Below the pieces are notes generated by a model that saw only the letters and a program-made list of their open reading frames with translations, was not told the DNA's origin and made no database searches. Made by a program: the position numbers and the translations under genes. This document shows, piece after piece, positions 38,377 to 48,815 of a stretch of 64,000 bases of DNA (the first letter of the stretch is position 1; each line of letters begins with the position of its first letter). This DNA comes from Butyrivibrio sp. FCS014. Lineage in GTDB: Bacteria; Bacillota; Clostridia; Lachnospirales; Lachnospiraceae. The stretch covers positions 372,001 to 436,000 of the forward strand of contig NZ_JAHA01000003.1 of the NCBI RefSeq assembly GCF_000526935.1. Direction: 5' to 3'.

Positions 38377-40051
38377 AACCGAAAAAAGAATATATGACCT
38401 TTTGCCTCACGAACCTGAGATGATGGCCACGGTTCTTTTTATCATAGGAATGTCCATCTACTATCTGTGGAGAATGTTTGCCATAACTCCGCAGTACGAT
38501 GAACTTTATACCTACTATCATTTTATAAGCAGGGGGCCGCTCCATGCGGCGCTGTCCTGGCCTTCATCCAATAACCATGTGGGATATTCACTGCTGTCTT
38601 CAATTGTTGACCTTTGCGGTAATCCTTTCATAGGGCTTCGAGGAGTCTCATATATATGCGCAATCTCGAATCTCATTCTGGTTAACAGGATCTGCAGAAG
38701 ATACTATTCCCACTGGATTCCCTTCGGAGCAACGCTTCTGTATGCATCCATGCAGGTTATCAATGAGTACAGTGTACAGGGAAGGGGATATACGCTGGCT
38801 ACAACATGCTTTCTGTTATCTGTATATATCATGGGATATATTTGCAGCGTTGAAGAGACAAAGCCTGTGTACTATCTGTTGCTGTGCTTTAGTTTTGCCT
38901 TGGGAATGTATACAGTGCCGGGAAGCTTTTACTGGATACTCCCCATGTGCATCGCCGTATCTGTTTATTTACTGGTCAATGCATACAGAAACAGAAAAGT
39001 GTATAGCGAGCAGGCCAATAACATTTATCTTAAGAAGTATGTAAAGTTTCTGAAAGGCCTGATCCCGCCGGCATTTATAACACTTCTTTTATATGGGCTT
39101 ATATGGCTGAGCGAAGGCTCGGGTATGCTCATGGAAAATGAGTATTCACCATACTTTGGCCTTGGCAGGGGGACGGTTCTTGTGAGGGCTCCGGTGACAT
39201 CTATCCTTACGGGATTCAGGTTCATGCGTGACCATCCCTATGTAAGAAGCATTGATCCTGCCATGTTTGATAAGATGTTCATTGGCTGGCTGTTTGGACT
39301 TTGCGACTATATATTCCCGGGCCTCGGAGTCATGGTTTTTGTGGTGGCTATAGGAAGCTTTATAGCGGCTGTTGTTGAGTGCATAAGACACTTTGCTTAC
39401 AGCAGGACCATTATAAATCTTGTTATGATCTCGAATTTGCTTATCACCCCGATCATGCTTATCCTGACAAACAAGCTCCCGTATCTTAAGGTTTTTGGAT
39501 ACAGCGGATTTGTTTTCACTGTTTCTTTTGCCACATTTATTGAAATGCTGGTTAATATGGGCATAAGGATTTATAACAGAAGAAAGCTGGAGCCTGATAA
39601 GATGGGTGTCAAAACAGCCCACAGAGAGAATGAGACTGTATATAAGGATGACAGGTGGTTCTCGGGAATAGGGATCTATGCTCCGATACTTATATGTCTT
39701 GTATTCTTCGGCTATAGAGCGCTTAGTGATGACTTCAGCAGACAACTTGGTGAAAGAGAGAATGATCTTTTTAATACCTTATATATTGCCAATGTTGGTA
39801 AGAGGAACAATGTTGCGGCTTTAGACTGCGACCAGCGCTATCTTCTTAAATTCGGATGGGATATAGACTGTCAAAAAACTGATGTGCAGGACGCGGATTG
39901 CGTTATAATAGATAAAGATATGCTTGAACCTGGTCGAAGTGGTGATAATACCTGGAAGTTCTATGCGGATTATGACAGCATAGATTGGGACTACCTGGAC
40001 CGCATGCACCCGATTTACGAAAATGAGAATTTTATACTATATGTAAAATAA
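38354..40051 (+). CDS. Polytopic membrane protein, GT-C-like glycosyltransferase candidate
   Basis: The proposed start is TTG 38354, giving about 565 residues. It overlaps the leuB end by 23 bases and is preceded by GGGAG at 38340-38344. The frame extends further upstream inside leuB, but that part matches leuB coding in another frame. ATG 38420 is an alternative without a clear ribosome site. About ten hydrophobic segments are visible. After the first one, the sequence [13 protein letters not shown] carries the acidic pair expected in the first extracytoplasmic loop of GT-C enzymes, and a soluble C-terminal domain follows. A lipid-linked sugar transferase role is inferred. ilvD starts 12 bases downstream. 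Confidence 0.7.
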   Translation: MNESLAYKTEKRIYDLLPHEPEMMATVLFIIGMSIYYLWRMFAITPQYDELYTYYHFISRGPLHAALSWPSSNNHVGYSLLSSIVDLCGNPFIGLRGVSYICAISNLILVNRICRRYYSHWIPFGATLLYASMQVINEYSVQGRGYTLATTCFLLSVYIMGYICSVEETKPVYYLLLCFSFALGMYTVPGSFYWILPMCIAVSVYLLVNAYRNRKVYSEQANNIYLKKYVKFLKGLIPPAFITLLLYGLIWLSEGSGMLMENEYSPYFGLGRGTVLVRAPVTSILTGFRFMRDHPYVRSIDPAMFDKMFIGWLFGLCDYIFPGLGVMVFVVAIGSFIAAVVECIRHFAYSRTIINLVMISNLLITPIMLILTNKLPYLKVFGYSGFVFTVSFATFIEMLVNMGIRIYNRRKLEPDKMGVKTAHRENETVYKDDRWFSGIGIYAPILICLVFFGYRALSDDFSRQLGERENDLFNTLYIANVGKRNNVAALDCDQRYLLKFGWDIDCQKTDVQDADCVIIDKDMLEPGRSGDNTWKFYADYDSIDWDYLDRMHPIYENENFILYVK

Positions 40052-40063
40052 AGGAGAGAGGAT

Positions 40064-41740
40064 ATGGCTATGAATAGTGACAGAGTTTTTAAGGGGCTTC
40101 AGCAGGCTCCCCACAGAAGTTTGTTTAACGCTCTTGGTTTTACCGAGGAGGAGAGGAACAAACCGCTTATCGGTATTGTGAGCTCATACAATGAGATCGT
40201 TCCCGGACACATGAATCTTGATAAGATCACAGAAGCTGTCAAGCTGGCCGTTGCCGAGGCAGGCGGAATGCCTGTAGTTGTACCGGCAATTGCGGTTTGC
40301 GACGGTATCGCCATGGGCCATATCGGAATGAAATACTCTCTGGTTACAAGAGATCTTATTGCGGACAGCACTGAGTGTCTTGCAACTGCTCACGCTTTTG
40401 ACGGAATGGTATGTATTCCCAACTGTGACAAGAATGTTCCCGGACTTTTGATGGCAGCTGCCAGAGTGAACATCCCTACAGTATTTGTTTCGGGCGGTCC
40501 CATGATGGCCGGAAGAATTGACGGACACAAGACTTCTCTTTCTTCAATGTTCGAGGCTGTAGGAAGCGTATCTGCCGGCAAGATGACAGAGCAGAAACTG
40601 TGCGAGTTTGAAGAGAAGGCCTGCCCTACCTGCGGATCCTGCTCAGGTATGTATACTGCCAATTCCATGAACTGCCTTACAGAGGCAATCGGAATGGGAC
40701 TTCCCGGAAACGGCACAATCCCTGCAGTTTATTCTGCACGTATCAGACTTGCAAAGCAGGCCGGTTATGCGGTAATGAGGCTGATCGAGAAGAACATCCG
40801 TCCCAGAGATATCATGACAAAAGAGGCATTCATGAATGCCATGGCTATGGATATGGCCCTTGGATGCTCAACAAATACAATGCTTCATCTTCCTGCAATT
40901 GCCCATGAAGCCGGTGTAGAACTTGATATGGAAATTGCCAATGAAGTATCCTCAAGGACCCCTAATCTGTGTCACCTTGCACCTGCAGGTCCTACCTACA
41001 TGGAAGACCTCAACGAGGCAGGCGGTGTTCTTGCAGTTATGAGCGAACTTGTTAAAAAGAACCTTATAAATACCGACCTTATCACGGCAACAGGCAAGAC
41101 CATCAGGGAGAACCTTGAGGGCGTGGTTAACAGAAATCCTGAAGTTATCAGACCTATCGACAATCCTTACATGCAGTCAGGCGGAATCGCTGTTCTTAAG
41201 GGCAATCTTGCTCCTGACACCGGAATCGTAAAGAAGAGCGCCGTTGTTCCCGAGATGATGGTTCATGAAGGCCCCGCAAGAGTATTCGACTGCGAAGAGG
41301 ATGCCATCGAAGCAATCCTTGGCGGCAAGATTGTTGAGGGCGACGTTGTTGTTATCAGATATGAAGGACCTAAGGGCGGCCCCGGAATGAGAGAGATGCT
41401 CAATCCTACATCAGCAATTGCCGGAAGAGGCCTTGGATCCTCAGTTGCACTTATTACAGACGGAAGATTCTCCGGAGCAAGCCGCGGAGCGTCCATAGGC
41501 CATGTATCTCCTGAGGCAGCTGTCGGAGGACCTATCGCTCTTGTTGAAGAGGGCGACATCATCAGCATTGATATCCCTAACAATGCTCTTAACGTTAAGG
41601 TTTCCGATGAAGAGCTGGCAAAGAGAAGAGAAAAGTGGCAGCCCAGAGAGCCAAGAGTTACAACAGGCTACCTTTCAAGATACAGAGAGCTTGTAACCAG
41701 CGGAAACAGAGGAGCTATTCTCGAGATCCCCAGAGCCTGA
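40064..41740 (+). CDS. ilvD: Dihydroxy-acid dehydratase
   Basis: This Fe-S enzyme dehydrates dihydroxyisovalerate and dihydroxymethylvalerate in valine and isoleucine synthesis. The 558-residue protein contains VCDGIAMGH near residue 80, the cluster-ligand motifs [15 protein letters not shown] and [22 protein letters not shown], and the C-terminal [20 protein letters not shown]. The start ATG 40064 has AAGGAGAG upstream. It is followed after 42 bases by ilvB. Confidence 0.97.
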   Translation: MAMNSDRVFKGLQQAPHRSLFNALGFTEEERNKPLIGIVSSYNEIVPGHMNLDKITEAVKLAVAEAGGMPVVVPAIAVCDGIAMGHIGMKYSLVTRDLIADSTECLATAHAFDGMVCIPNCDKNVPGLLMAAARVNIPTVFVSGGPMMAGRIDGHKTSLSSMFEAVGSVSAGKMTEQKLCEFEEKACPTCGSCSGMYTANSMNCLTEAIGMGLPGNGTIPAVYSARIRLAKQAGYAVMRLIEKNIRPRDIMTKEAFMNAMAMDMALGCSTNTMLHLPAIAHEAGVELDMEIANEVSSRTPNLCHLAPAGPTYMEDLNEAGGVLAVMSELVKKNLINTDLITATGKTIRENLEGVVNRNPEVIRPIDNPYMQSGGIAVLKGNLAPDTGIVKKSAVVPEMMVHEGPARVFDCEEDAIEAILGGKIVEGDVVVIRYEGPKGGPGMREMLNPTSAIAGRGLGSSVALITDGRFSGASRGASIGHVSPEAAVGGPIALVEEGDIISIDIPNNALNVKVSDEELAKRREKWQPREPRVTTGYLSRYRELVTSGNRGAILEIPRA

Positions 41741-41782
41741 TCTATCATTGAAAAAAGTATTGTTGAATGAGGAGTGAATATT

Positions 41783-43465
41783 ATGCAGCTTACAGGATCA
41801 CAGATCGTACTTGAATGCCTTAAGGAACAGGGCGTTGATACCATATTCGGATATCCGGGAGGAACAATTCTGAATATCTATGACGAGCTCTACAAACAGC
41901 AGGACAACTTCCTGCACATTCTTACATCCCATGAGCAGGGCGCTGCCCATGCGGCTGACGGCTATGCAAGATCCACCGGCAAGGTCGGCGTTTGCTTTGC
42001 CACCAGCGGTCCCGGTTCCACCAACCTTGTAACCGGAATTGCTACAGCCTACATGGATTCCGTTCCCATGGTAGCCATCACCTGCAATGTAAATCTTCCT
42101 CTTTTGGGAAAAGACACATTCCAGGAGGTAGATATCGCAGGCATCACAATGCCCATTACAAAGCATGGATACATTGTTAAGGATGTAAAGGTTCTTGCGG
42201 ATACCATCAGAAAGGCCTTCAAGATAGCCAGAACCGGTCGTCCCGGCCCTGTACTGGTGGATATTACTAAGGATGTTACGGCTAATTCATGCGATTACAG
42301 ACCTGTACAGATCACAGAGGAGGAGCCTGCAAGGAAGTACACTGAAGAGGATATCAAGCAGGCGCTTAAGCTTATAAAGGCATCAAAGAGACCTTATATC
42401 TATGTGGGAGGCGGTGCGGTTATTTCCGGAGCTTCAAAGGAGCTTAGAAAGTTTGCAAAAACCATTGATGCCCCTGTCTGCGATACTCTTATGGGCAAAG
42501 GCGCATTTGATGCTTCCGACAAGCTTTATACAGGCATGATCGGTATGCACGGAACCAAGACCTCTAACTTCGGAGTCAGCGAGTGTGACCTTCTTATCAC
42601 ACTTGGAGCAAGATTCTCCGACAGAGTAACCGGAAATGCCAGAACCTTTGCTTCAAAGGCCAAGATTCTCCAGATCGATATCGATGCTGCAGAGATCAAC
42701 AAGAACATCAGGACCAACCATGCCATTGTTGGTGATCTTAAGCAGGTTCTTTCAGTTCTCAACGAAAGACTGGAGAAGCAGGATCATTCAGAATGGCTTA
42801 AGAAGATTTTTGATTACAAGAAGAAATTCCCGCTTAGCTACGAGACCAAGAAGCTTACCTGCCCTTATATCATTGAGGAGCTGGATAAGCTCACAGACAG
42901 CGATGCCATAATTACCACTGATGTAGGTCAGCACCAGATGTGGGCTGCCCAGTATTATAAGTTCAAGAATCCAAGAACCTTCCTTACATCGGGAGGTCTT
43001 GGTACAATGGGCTACGGACTTGGAGCCTGCATAGGAGCCAAAGTTGGTAATCCCGACAAGGTATGCGTTAACGTTGCCGGAGACGGGTGCTTCCGTATGA
43101 ACATGAATGAGCTGGCAACAGCTTCAAGATACAATCTCCCTATCATTGAGATCGTTATCAACAATCATGTTCTCGGAATGGTAAGACAGTGGCAGACTCT
43201 TTTCTATCAGCAGCATTATTCACAGACAGTATTCGAGGACAAGGTTGATTACTGCAAGGTTGCAGAAGGCCTTGGATGCATGGCTATCAAAGTCACCAAA
43301 AAGTCGGAAGTGGTTCCTGCCCTTAAAAAGGCTCTTGCAGCCAAGGGACCTGTACTTATAGACTGCATCATTGAAGAAGATGACAAGGTATTTCCTATGG
43401 TATCTCCCGGAGCTTCCATAAGCGAGGCTTTTGATGCTTCGGATCTTGCTGCAAAAAATAAGTAA
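41783..43465 (+). CDS. ilvB: Acetolactate synthase large subunit
   Basis: This thiamine-diphosphate enzyme condenses pyruvate to acetolactate, or with 2-ketobutyrate, in branched-chain amino-acid synthesis. The start is ATG 41783, with AGGAG eight bases upstream; the GTG at 41774 overlaps that site. The product has 560 residues. The catalytic Glu lies in LTSHEQGAAHAADGYAR, FAD and substrate regions are in the middle, and the ThDP motif is GDGCFRMNMNELATA followed by NNHVLGM. No ilvN regulatory subunit follows: the next gene is an L,D-transpeptidase. Confidence 0.96.
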   Translation: MQLTGSQIVLECLKEQGVDTIFGYPGGTILNIYDELYKQQDNFLHILTSHEQGAAHAADGYARSTGKVGVCFATSGPGSTNLVTGIATAYMDSVPMVAITCNVNLPLLGKDTFQEVDIAGITMPITKHGYIVKDVKVLADTIRKAFKIARTGRPGPVLVDITKDVTANSCDYRPVQITEEEPARKYTEEDIKQALKLIKASKRPYIYVGGGAVISGASKELRKFAKTIDAPVCDTLMGKGAFDASDKLYTGMIGMHGTKTSNFGVSECDLLITLGARFSDRVTGNARTFASKAKILQIDIDAAEINKNIRTNHAIVGDLKQVLSVLNERLEKQDHSEWLKKIFDYKKKFPLSYETKKLTCPYIIEELDKLTDSDAIITTDVGQHQMWAAQYYKFKNPRTFLTSGGLGTMGYGLGACIGAKVGNPDKVCVNVAGDGCFRMNMNELATASRYNLPIIEIVINNHVLGMVRQWQTLFYQQHYSQTVFEDKVDYCKVAEGLGCMAIKVTKKSEVVPALKKALAAKGPVLIDCIIEEDDKVFPMVSPGASISEAFDASDLAAKNK

Positions 43466-43485
43466 TTAAACGGAGTTGTTGGGGA

Positions 43486-45006
43486 ATGAAAAAAGTATTG
43501 CGTGGAATATCCATTGGCTTTCTTGCCACCATAGCAATCCTGGCGATTATATATTGCCTCCTTGGTTTTTATTACCGGGGAGGCTTTCCCTGTTTTACCT
43601 GGATTAACGGCGTATACTGCACAGGGAAAAGTGTAAGCGAAGTAAACGAGGAGCTTATTGCAAAGGATCCCTATCAGGGAATCGCTGTTCTTGACAGGGG
43701 AGAAGCAAGGCTCTTTGTGAGCGCTTCGGATGTTGACTATTCAGTGGATTATACCGATGCCCTGAATCAGGTATTCTACAACAGAAGTCCCTTTGCCTGG
43801 GGGCTTTATGTCTTTGAAAATCTTTCCTATAACTACAAGCCTCAGGTTACGATGGACAAGAGCAAACTGTCCGGGATCATATCCAACTGGGAGATATTTT
43901 CGGTTCCTTCCGATGCCAAATGCAGTGTTAAGATGCAGACCGGAGAGGGATTTATTCTTGAAAATGCTCATATGCTAACGCCTGTTGAAGATCGTATATC
44001 AGACAGGGTCTACAGATCCATGATGCAAGGCGATGAGGTTGTGGATCTTGGAGAATTTGAGGAATGCTATGTTGAGACAACTCTTACCGCTTCGGAGCAG
44101 GAGAGGGTTTCATTGTATGAGAAACTTGATAAACTACAGGACTTTGACGTTACCTATGATTTTGCCGGAGAAACGGTAAGGCTTAGCCGCGCTGTTGCCA
44201 GCGGTTTCATTCTTACTCTCGGAGATTATGCAAAGGCTTCCGAAGAAGAGGTGAAGGCAGGCGGCGGCTCCGGTATGTTTATAGTCGGAGGAAAAGAAAC
44301 TGAGCTTCCCGATGCGGACAGTATATATACTGTAGCTGATATCCTTACTGATGCAGAAGGAAATCCAATTATTTCCGAGAAGCGAATATATGACTTTCTG
44401 TCTGATGCGGCAGAGGGTCATGACACCGAATGGATGATGAAACGTTTCAAGAATGGCCTTTCAAATGAAGTCATACTTACTACCGGCAAGAAGGGAAACG
44501 GCAAGATCTATGACGTTGACGGCGAGTTTGAAAACGTTAAGAATGCACTGATCTCTTCGGGTACAGGCCTTAAGGGAACAAAATCTTTCCCTGTGATTGA
44601 CGGGGTTCTTACCGTGGATGCATCGGAGAAACTTGGCAGTACTTTCATAGAAGTTGACATGAAAAATCAGATGCTTTACTACTATGTGGATGGAAAATTA
44701 TCCATGGATATGCCTGTTGTAACAGGAAATATTAACAGGGGAAGAGGAACTCCTGCAGGTGTTTATAATGTTTATAATAAAAGATATCACACCTATTTAC
44801 ATGGAGTTGATTACGTTTCTTATGTAAATTATTGGCTAGGAGTTGAAAAAGGAGTTGGCATTCATGATGCCAACTGGAGGAAAAAATTCGGTGAAGAAAT
44901 TTACAAATCAGATGGATCTCATGGGTGTATAAATTGTCCTATTGATTCGGTTTCAAAGCTTTGGGAAGTGGCCGAAGTTGGCACTCCTGTTATTATGTAT
45001 TACTGA
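43486..45006 (+). CDS. L,D-transpeptidase (YkuD) with peptidoglycan-binding region
   Basis: The 506-residue protein has an N-terminal membrane anchor (about residues 8-29), then a region resembling tandem PG_binding_4-type domains (NGVYCTGKSVSEV and following). The C-terminal YkuD catalytic domain starts near residue 385. The active-site motif is visible: His in GVGIHDANW and the nucleophile Cys in SHGCINCP, where the extra Cys after Asn is less usual than Met or Arg. The predicted role is forming 3-3 crosslinks or attaching proteins to peptidoglycan outside the membrane. It lies 20 bases behind ilvB and is followed by a terminator, so it is the last gene of the leuB operon. Confidence 0.9.
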   Translation: MKKVLRGISIGFLATIAILAIIYCLLGFYYRGGFPCFTWINGVYCTGKSVSEVNEELIAKDPYQGIAVLDRGEARLFVSASDVDYSVDYTDALNQVFYNRSPFAWGLYVFENLSYNYKPQVTMDKSKLSGIISNWEIFSVPSDAKCSVKMQTGEGFILENAHMLTPVEDRISDRVYRSMMQGDEVVDLGEFEECYVETTLTASEQERVSLYEKLDKLQDFDVTYDFAGETVRLSRAVASGFILTLGDYAKASEEEVKAGGGSGMFIVGGKETELPDADSIYTVADILTDAEGNPIISEKRIYDFLSDAAEGHDTEWMMKRFKNGLSNEVILTTGKKGNGKIYDVDGEFENVKNALISSGTGLKGTKSFPVIDGVLTVDASEKLGSTFIEVDMKNQMLYYYVDGKLSMDMPVVTGNINRGRGTPAGVYNVYNKRYHTYLHGVDYVSYVNYWLGVEKGVGIHDANWRKKFGEEIYKSDGSHGCINCPIDSVSKLWEVAEVGTPVIMYY

Positions 45007-45031
45007 TAAATACTGAGCTTACTAATAATTT

Positions 45032-45060
45032 AATCCGGCCTCGTGCCGGATTTTATTTTG
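45032..45060 (+). terminator. Terminator of the leuB-L,D-transpeptidase operon
   Basis: An 8-bp perfect stem, AATCCGGC/GCCGGATT, is followed by a TTATTTT tail 26 bases after the stop codon. Confidence 0.85.
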
Positions 45061-45111
45061 CTTAAAATGCATCAAAAAATATTAAATAACATAGATTATG
45101 GAATCACGTTA

Positions 45112-45139
45112 TTGACAAAAATAATTATACGAATAGAAT
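45112..45139 (+). promoter_or_regulatory. Promoter of the serC-serA operon
   Basis: A consensus -35 TTGACA (45112-45117) and a -10 TAGAAT (45134-45139) with 16-bp spacing lie in a very AT-rich stretch. The leader to the serC start is only about 45 bases, too short for a T-box or riboswitch. Confidence 0.75.
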
Positions 45140-45191
45140 AGAATTTATAATTCAAAATTCAAAAATTTAAATGTTCTAGGAGGAAAAGTAA

Positions 45192-46271
45192 GTGTCACGA
45201 GTTTATAATTTTTCAGCCGGACCCGCAGTGCTTCCTGAGGAAGTTTTGAAACAGGCTGCAGCAGAAATGCTGGATTACAATGGCTGCGGTATGTCTATCA
45301 ACGAGATGAGCCACAGATCCAAGACCTTCGACAGCGTTATCCAGACTGCAGAGCAGGATATCAGAGATCTTATGAATATTCCTGACAATTACAAGGTCCT
45401 CTTTTTACAGGGCGGCGCAAGCCAGCAGTTCGCAGCTGTGCCTCTCAATCTTATGAAGAATAAAAAGGCCGGATATATCATCACAGGCCAGTGGGCCAAG
45501 AAGGCATATCAGGAAGCTCAGAAATACGGCGAGGCCGTTGAGCTTGCATCAAGTGCTGACAAGACCTTCTCATATATTCCCGATTGTTCTGATCTTGATA
45601 TAGCCGATGATCTTGACTATGTATATATCTGCGAGAACAACACCATCTACGGAACCAAGTTCAAGACTCTTCCCAACACCAAGGGAAAGATCCTTGTATC
45701 TGATGTTTCTTCCTGCTTCCTTTCAGAGCCTGTAGATGTTACCAAGTACGGCGTTATCTACGGCGGAGTTCAGAAGAACGTAGGACCTGCAGGTCTTGTT
45801 ATCAGCATCATCAGAGAAGACCTCATTACAGATGATGTTCCTTCCTACACACCTACAATGCTCAAGTGGAAGACCCAGGCAGACAACGGCTCTTTATACA
45901 ACACTCCCAACTGCTGGAGCATCTATATGTGCGGCCTTGTTTTCAAGTGGCTTAAAGCCCAGGGCGGCCTCACGGAGATGAAGAAGAGAAATGAAGAGAA
46001 GGCTGCGATCCTTTACGATTATCTTGACCAGAGCAAGATGTTCAAGGGAACTGTAAGACCACAGGACCGCTCTCTTATGAATGTTCCTTTTGTTACAGAT
46101 TCCGAGGAACTCAATGCCAAGTTCATAGCTGAGGCTACCAAGGCCGGCTTCGTAAGCCTTAAGGGCCACAGAACCGTGGGCGGCATGAGAGCAAGTATCT
46201 ACAACGCAATGCCTATCGAGGGCGTTAAGAAACTGGTTGAGTTCATGGACAAGTTTGAAAAGGAGAATTGA
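45192..46271 (+). CDS. serC: Phosphoserine aminotransferase
   Basis: This PLP enzyme converts 3-phosphohydroxypyruvate to phosphoserine in serine synthesis and also acts in pyridoxal synthesis. The start is GTG 45192, with AGGAGG upstream; it yields the family N-terminus MSRVYNFSAGPAVLPEEVL. The 359-residue protein has GGASQQFAAVP, the PLP-Lys region YGGVQKNVGPAG and the C-terminal GHRTVGGMRASIYNAMP. serA starts 3 bases after its stop, so the two are co-transcribed. Confidence 0.97.
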   Translation: MSRVYNFSAGPAVLPEEVLKQAAAEMLDYNGCGMSINEMSHRSKTFDSVIQTAEQDIRDLMNIPDNYKVLFLQGGASQQFAAVPLNLMKNKKAGYIITGQWAKKAYQEAQKYGEAVELASSADKTFSYIPDCSDLDIADDLDYVYICENNTIYGTKFKTLPNTKGKILVSDVSSCFLSEPVDVTKYGVIYGGVQKNVGPAGLVISIIREDLITDDVPSYTPTMLKWKTQADNGSLYNTPNCWSIYMCGLVFKWLKAQGGLTEMKKRNEEKAAILYDYLDQSKMFKGTVRPQDRSLMNVPFVTDSEELNAKFIAEATKAGFVSLKGHRTVGGMRASIYNAMPIEGVKKLVEFMDKFEKEN

Positions 46272-46274
46272 TAA

Positions 46275-47444
46275 ATGTTCAAATATAAGTGCTTAAATCC
46301 CATTGCAAAGATCGGTCTCAACAATTTCAACGGCAACTTTCAGGCTGTAGACAATGTTGATGACGCTGAAGGAATCCTTGTAAGAAGTGCCAATATGCTT
46401 GAGATGGAGTTCTCCGAGAACCTTCTTGCCATCGCAAGAGCCGGTGCCGGTGTAAACAATATCCCTCTGGACAGATGTGCTCAGGAAGGAATCGTTGTAT
46501 TCAATACTCCCGGTGCCAATGCCAACGGCGTTAAAGAGATGGTACTGGCTGCAATGCTCATCGCATCCCGTGACATCATCGGAGGAACAGAGTGGGTTAA
46601 GGCCAATGCAGGCGATCCCGAGATTGCAAAGCTCACTGAGAAATCCAAGAAGAAATTTGCCGGAACCGAGATCTTCGGCAAGAAGCTTGGTATCATCGGA
46701 CTTGGCGCCATCGGCGTAAGAGTGGCAAATGCTGCAAGGCAGCTTGGTATGGAAGTATATGGATACGATCCTTACCTTTCAATTGATGCTGCATGGAGAC
46801 TTTCTTCCGATGTTAAGCACGTTACAAATGTTGATGACATCTATTCAAAGTGCGATATTATCACAGTCCATGTTCCTGCTCTGGATTCAACCAAGGGAAT
46901 GATCAACAAGGATGCCATCGCCAAGATGAAGAAGGGTGTTATCCTCATCAACCTTGCAAGGGATATTCTCTGCAATGAAGCTGATGTTCTTGCAGGTATC
47001 AATTCAGGCAAGATCAGAAAGTATGTTACCGATTTCCCGAATCCTGTTGTAGCCGGACATGACGGATGTATCGTTATCCCTCACCTTGGCGCTTCAACAG
47101 AGGAGTCAGAGGACAACTGCGCAGTAAAGGCTGTTCTTGAGCTCAAGGACTATCTTGAGAACGGAAACATCAATAACTCAGTGAATTTCCCCAACTGCGA
47201 CATGAGTATCTGCACAAGACCCAGGGTTGCTATTTTCCATAAGAATGTAGCAAACATGATCTCCCAGTTCACATCCGTTCTGGGTGATGCAGGCCATAAC
47301 ATCTCAGATATGACCAATAAGTCAAAGGGCGATTATGCTTACACTCTTATCGACATCGAGGACGGCGTCACAGATGCCATCGTCAAGAAGCTTTCCAAGG
47401 TTGACGGTGTTATCCGTGTCAGAGTTGTAAGAAAAGACCTTTAA
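46275..47444 (+). CDS. serA: D-3-phosphoglycerate dehydrogenase
   Basis: This NAD enzyme catalyses the first step of serine synthesis. The 389-residue protein has the catalytic Arg region around ARAGAGVNNIPL, the Rossmann motif GLGAIGVRVANAA near residue 147, the RDILCNE segment, the His in IPHLGASTEESEDNCA, and a C-terminal ACT domain (about residues 315-389) that is a likely serine sensor. It lies directly downstream of serC. Confidence 0.97.
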   Translation: MFKYKCLNPIAKIGLNNFNGNFQAVDNVDDAEGILVRSANMLEMEFSENLLAIARAGAGVNNIPLDRCAQEGIVVFNTPGANANGVKEMVLAAMLIASRDIIGGTEWVKANAGDPEIAKLTEKSKKKFAGTEIFGKKLGIIGLGAIGVRVANAARQLGMEVYGYDPYLSIDAAWRLSSDVKHVTNVDDIYSKCDIITVHVPALDSTKGMINKDAIAKMKKGVILINLARDILCNEADVLAGINSGKIRKYVTDFPNPVVAGHDGCIVIPHLGASTEESEDNCAVKAVLELKDYLENGNINNSVNFPNCDMSICTRPRVAIFHKNVANMISQFTSVLGDAGHNISDMTNKSKGDYAYTLIDIEDGVTDAIVKKLSKVDGVIRVRVVRKDL

Positions 47445-47471
47445 TATCTTTATAATAATAGTAGAATAAGT

Positions 47472-47504
47472 AGGAGAGGTCCCGGGGCTTTCGGGATCTC
47501 TCCT
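47472..47504 (+). other. Hairpin between serA and the DUF1015 gene
   Basis: A 13-bp stem with one G-T pair (arms 47472-47484 and 47492-47504) ends in AAAATTA, so it lacks the T-run of an intrinsic terminator. It lies just upstream of the DUF1015 ribosome site and may shape mRNA stability or processing. Confidence 0.55.
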
Positions 47505-47528
47505 AAAATTATGAAGGGGGAAACACAA

Positions 47529-48779
47529 ATGGCAGATATAAGGCCTTTTAAAGCATATAGACCCGCAAAGGGCAAAGAAGAGTTGATCGCCTCCCTGCCC
47601 TATGACGTTTTTAACAGGAAGGAAGCGGCAGAAGCTGTAAAAAAGAATCCGGATTCATTTCTTTCCATCGACAGGCCGGAGACTTTTTTCCCTGAAGATC
47701 AGGACATGTACGCTCCCGAAGTTTACGCCAAAGCCGGAGAGGTTTTGTGGGAAAGAATAGAGAAAAAAGACTTCATCCGGGATGAAGAAAACTGCTATTA
47801 CATCTACGAGCAGACCATGGACGGTCGCGTTCAGACAGGAATTGTGGCTCTCTCATCCATTGATGACTATCTTAACAACGTGATCAAAAAGCACGAGAAC
47901 ACAAGAGAGGACAAGGAGAAGGACAGGATCGAGCATGTGTACAACTGCAAAGCTCAGACCGGCCCTATTTTCCTGTGCTACAGAGAAAATGACATCATAA
48001 GCCAGATCGTTGACCGGGTAAAAGAGATGGATACACCCGTTTACGATTTTGTATCCGAGGATGGTGTCAGGAGCCGTGTCTGGGTCATGGAGGATGAAGA
48101 AGAGAACAACATGATCAGCAGGTCTTTTGCCGGGATAAATGAAATATACATTGCCGATGGGCACCACAGATGCGCTTCTGCGGTGAAGGTTGGCCTTCGG
48201 AAAAGAAAAGAGGATGAAGGAAAGGTTCGCGGCAAGCAGGAATATGACTACTTTTTGTCGGTTCTTTTCCCTGATTCACAGCTTATGATCATGGATTACA
48301 ACCGCCTTGTTAAGGATCTAAACGGGATGACTGCCGGTGAGTTTCTTGATAAATTGTCCGAAAAGTTCGACATTAAAAATGAGGATGCGGCTGTAAAGCC
48401 TGCTGCCAAGGGAGAGTTCGGGCTTTTCCTCGAGAAAAAGTGGTACAGGCTTAAGGCTCATGAGGATATCATGAAGGATGATCCCGTTGAGGGACTTGAT
48501 GTATCTATACTTCAGAATGAGGTCCTTTCTCCCATGCTTGGAATAGGAGATCCAAGAAGCGATAAGAGGATCGATTTTGTTGGTGGAATAAGAGGGCTTG
48601 GAGAGCTTGAAAAACGCTGCAATGAGGACATGGAGATAGCTTTTTCCATGTATCCCACATCCATAGGTGAGCTCTTTGCGGTTGCCGATGCCGGAAAACT
48701 CATGCCTCCGAAATCCACCTGGTTTGAACCAAAACTACTCAGCGGGTTATTTATACACCCTATTTGTGGTAAACTGTAA
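47529..48779 (+). CDS. DUF1015 family protein
   Basis: The start is ATG 47529, with AAGGGGG upstream; the in-frame ATG at 47511 precedes that site. The 416-residue product matches DUF1015 by its N-terminus DIRPFKAYRPAKG, the SLPYDVFNRKEA and PDSFLSIDRPE segments, IADGHHRCASAVKVG near residue 210, and a C-terminal PPKSTWFEPKLLSGLF motif. The biochemical role of the family is not established. The serC-serA-DUF1015 order suggests a link to serine metabolism. The His-His-Arg motif looks like an active or binding site. Confidence 0.9.
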   Translation: MADIRPFKAYRPAKGKEELIASLPYDVFNRKEAAEAVKKNPDSFLSIDRPETFFPEDQDMYAPEVYAKAGEVLWERIEKKDFIRDEENCYYIYEQTMDGRVQTGIVALSSIDDYLNNVIKKHENTREDKEKDRIEHVYNCKAQTGPIFLCYRENDIISQIVDRVKEMDTPVYDFVSEDGVRSRVWVMEDEEENNMISRSFAGINEIYIADGHHRCASAVKVGLRKRKEDEGKVRGKQEYDYFLSVLFPDSQLMIMDYNRLVKDLNGMTAGEFLDKLSEKFDIKNEDAAVKPAAKGEFGLFLEKKWYRLKAHEDIMKDDPVEGLDVSILQNEVLSPMLGIGDPRSDKRIDFVGGIRGLGELEKRCNEDMEIAFSMYPTSIGELFAVADAGKLMPPKSTWFEPKLLSGLFIHPICGKL

Positions 48780-48815
48780 GAGATATCTGACTAATATTAT
48801 CAAGGGAGGATCCCA

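Noticed and set aside
47472-47504. Intrinsic terminator of serA
   Set aside because: The stem is good, but no T-run follows on either strand, so I listed it only as a hairpin.
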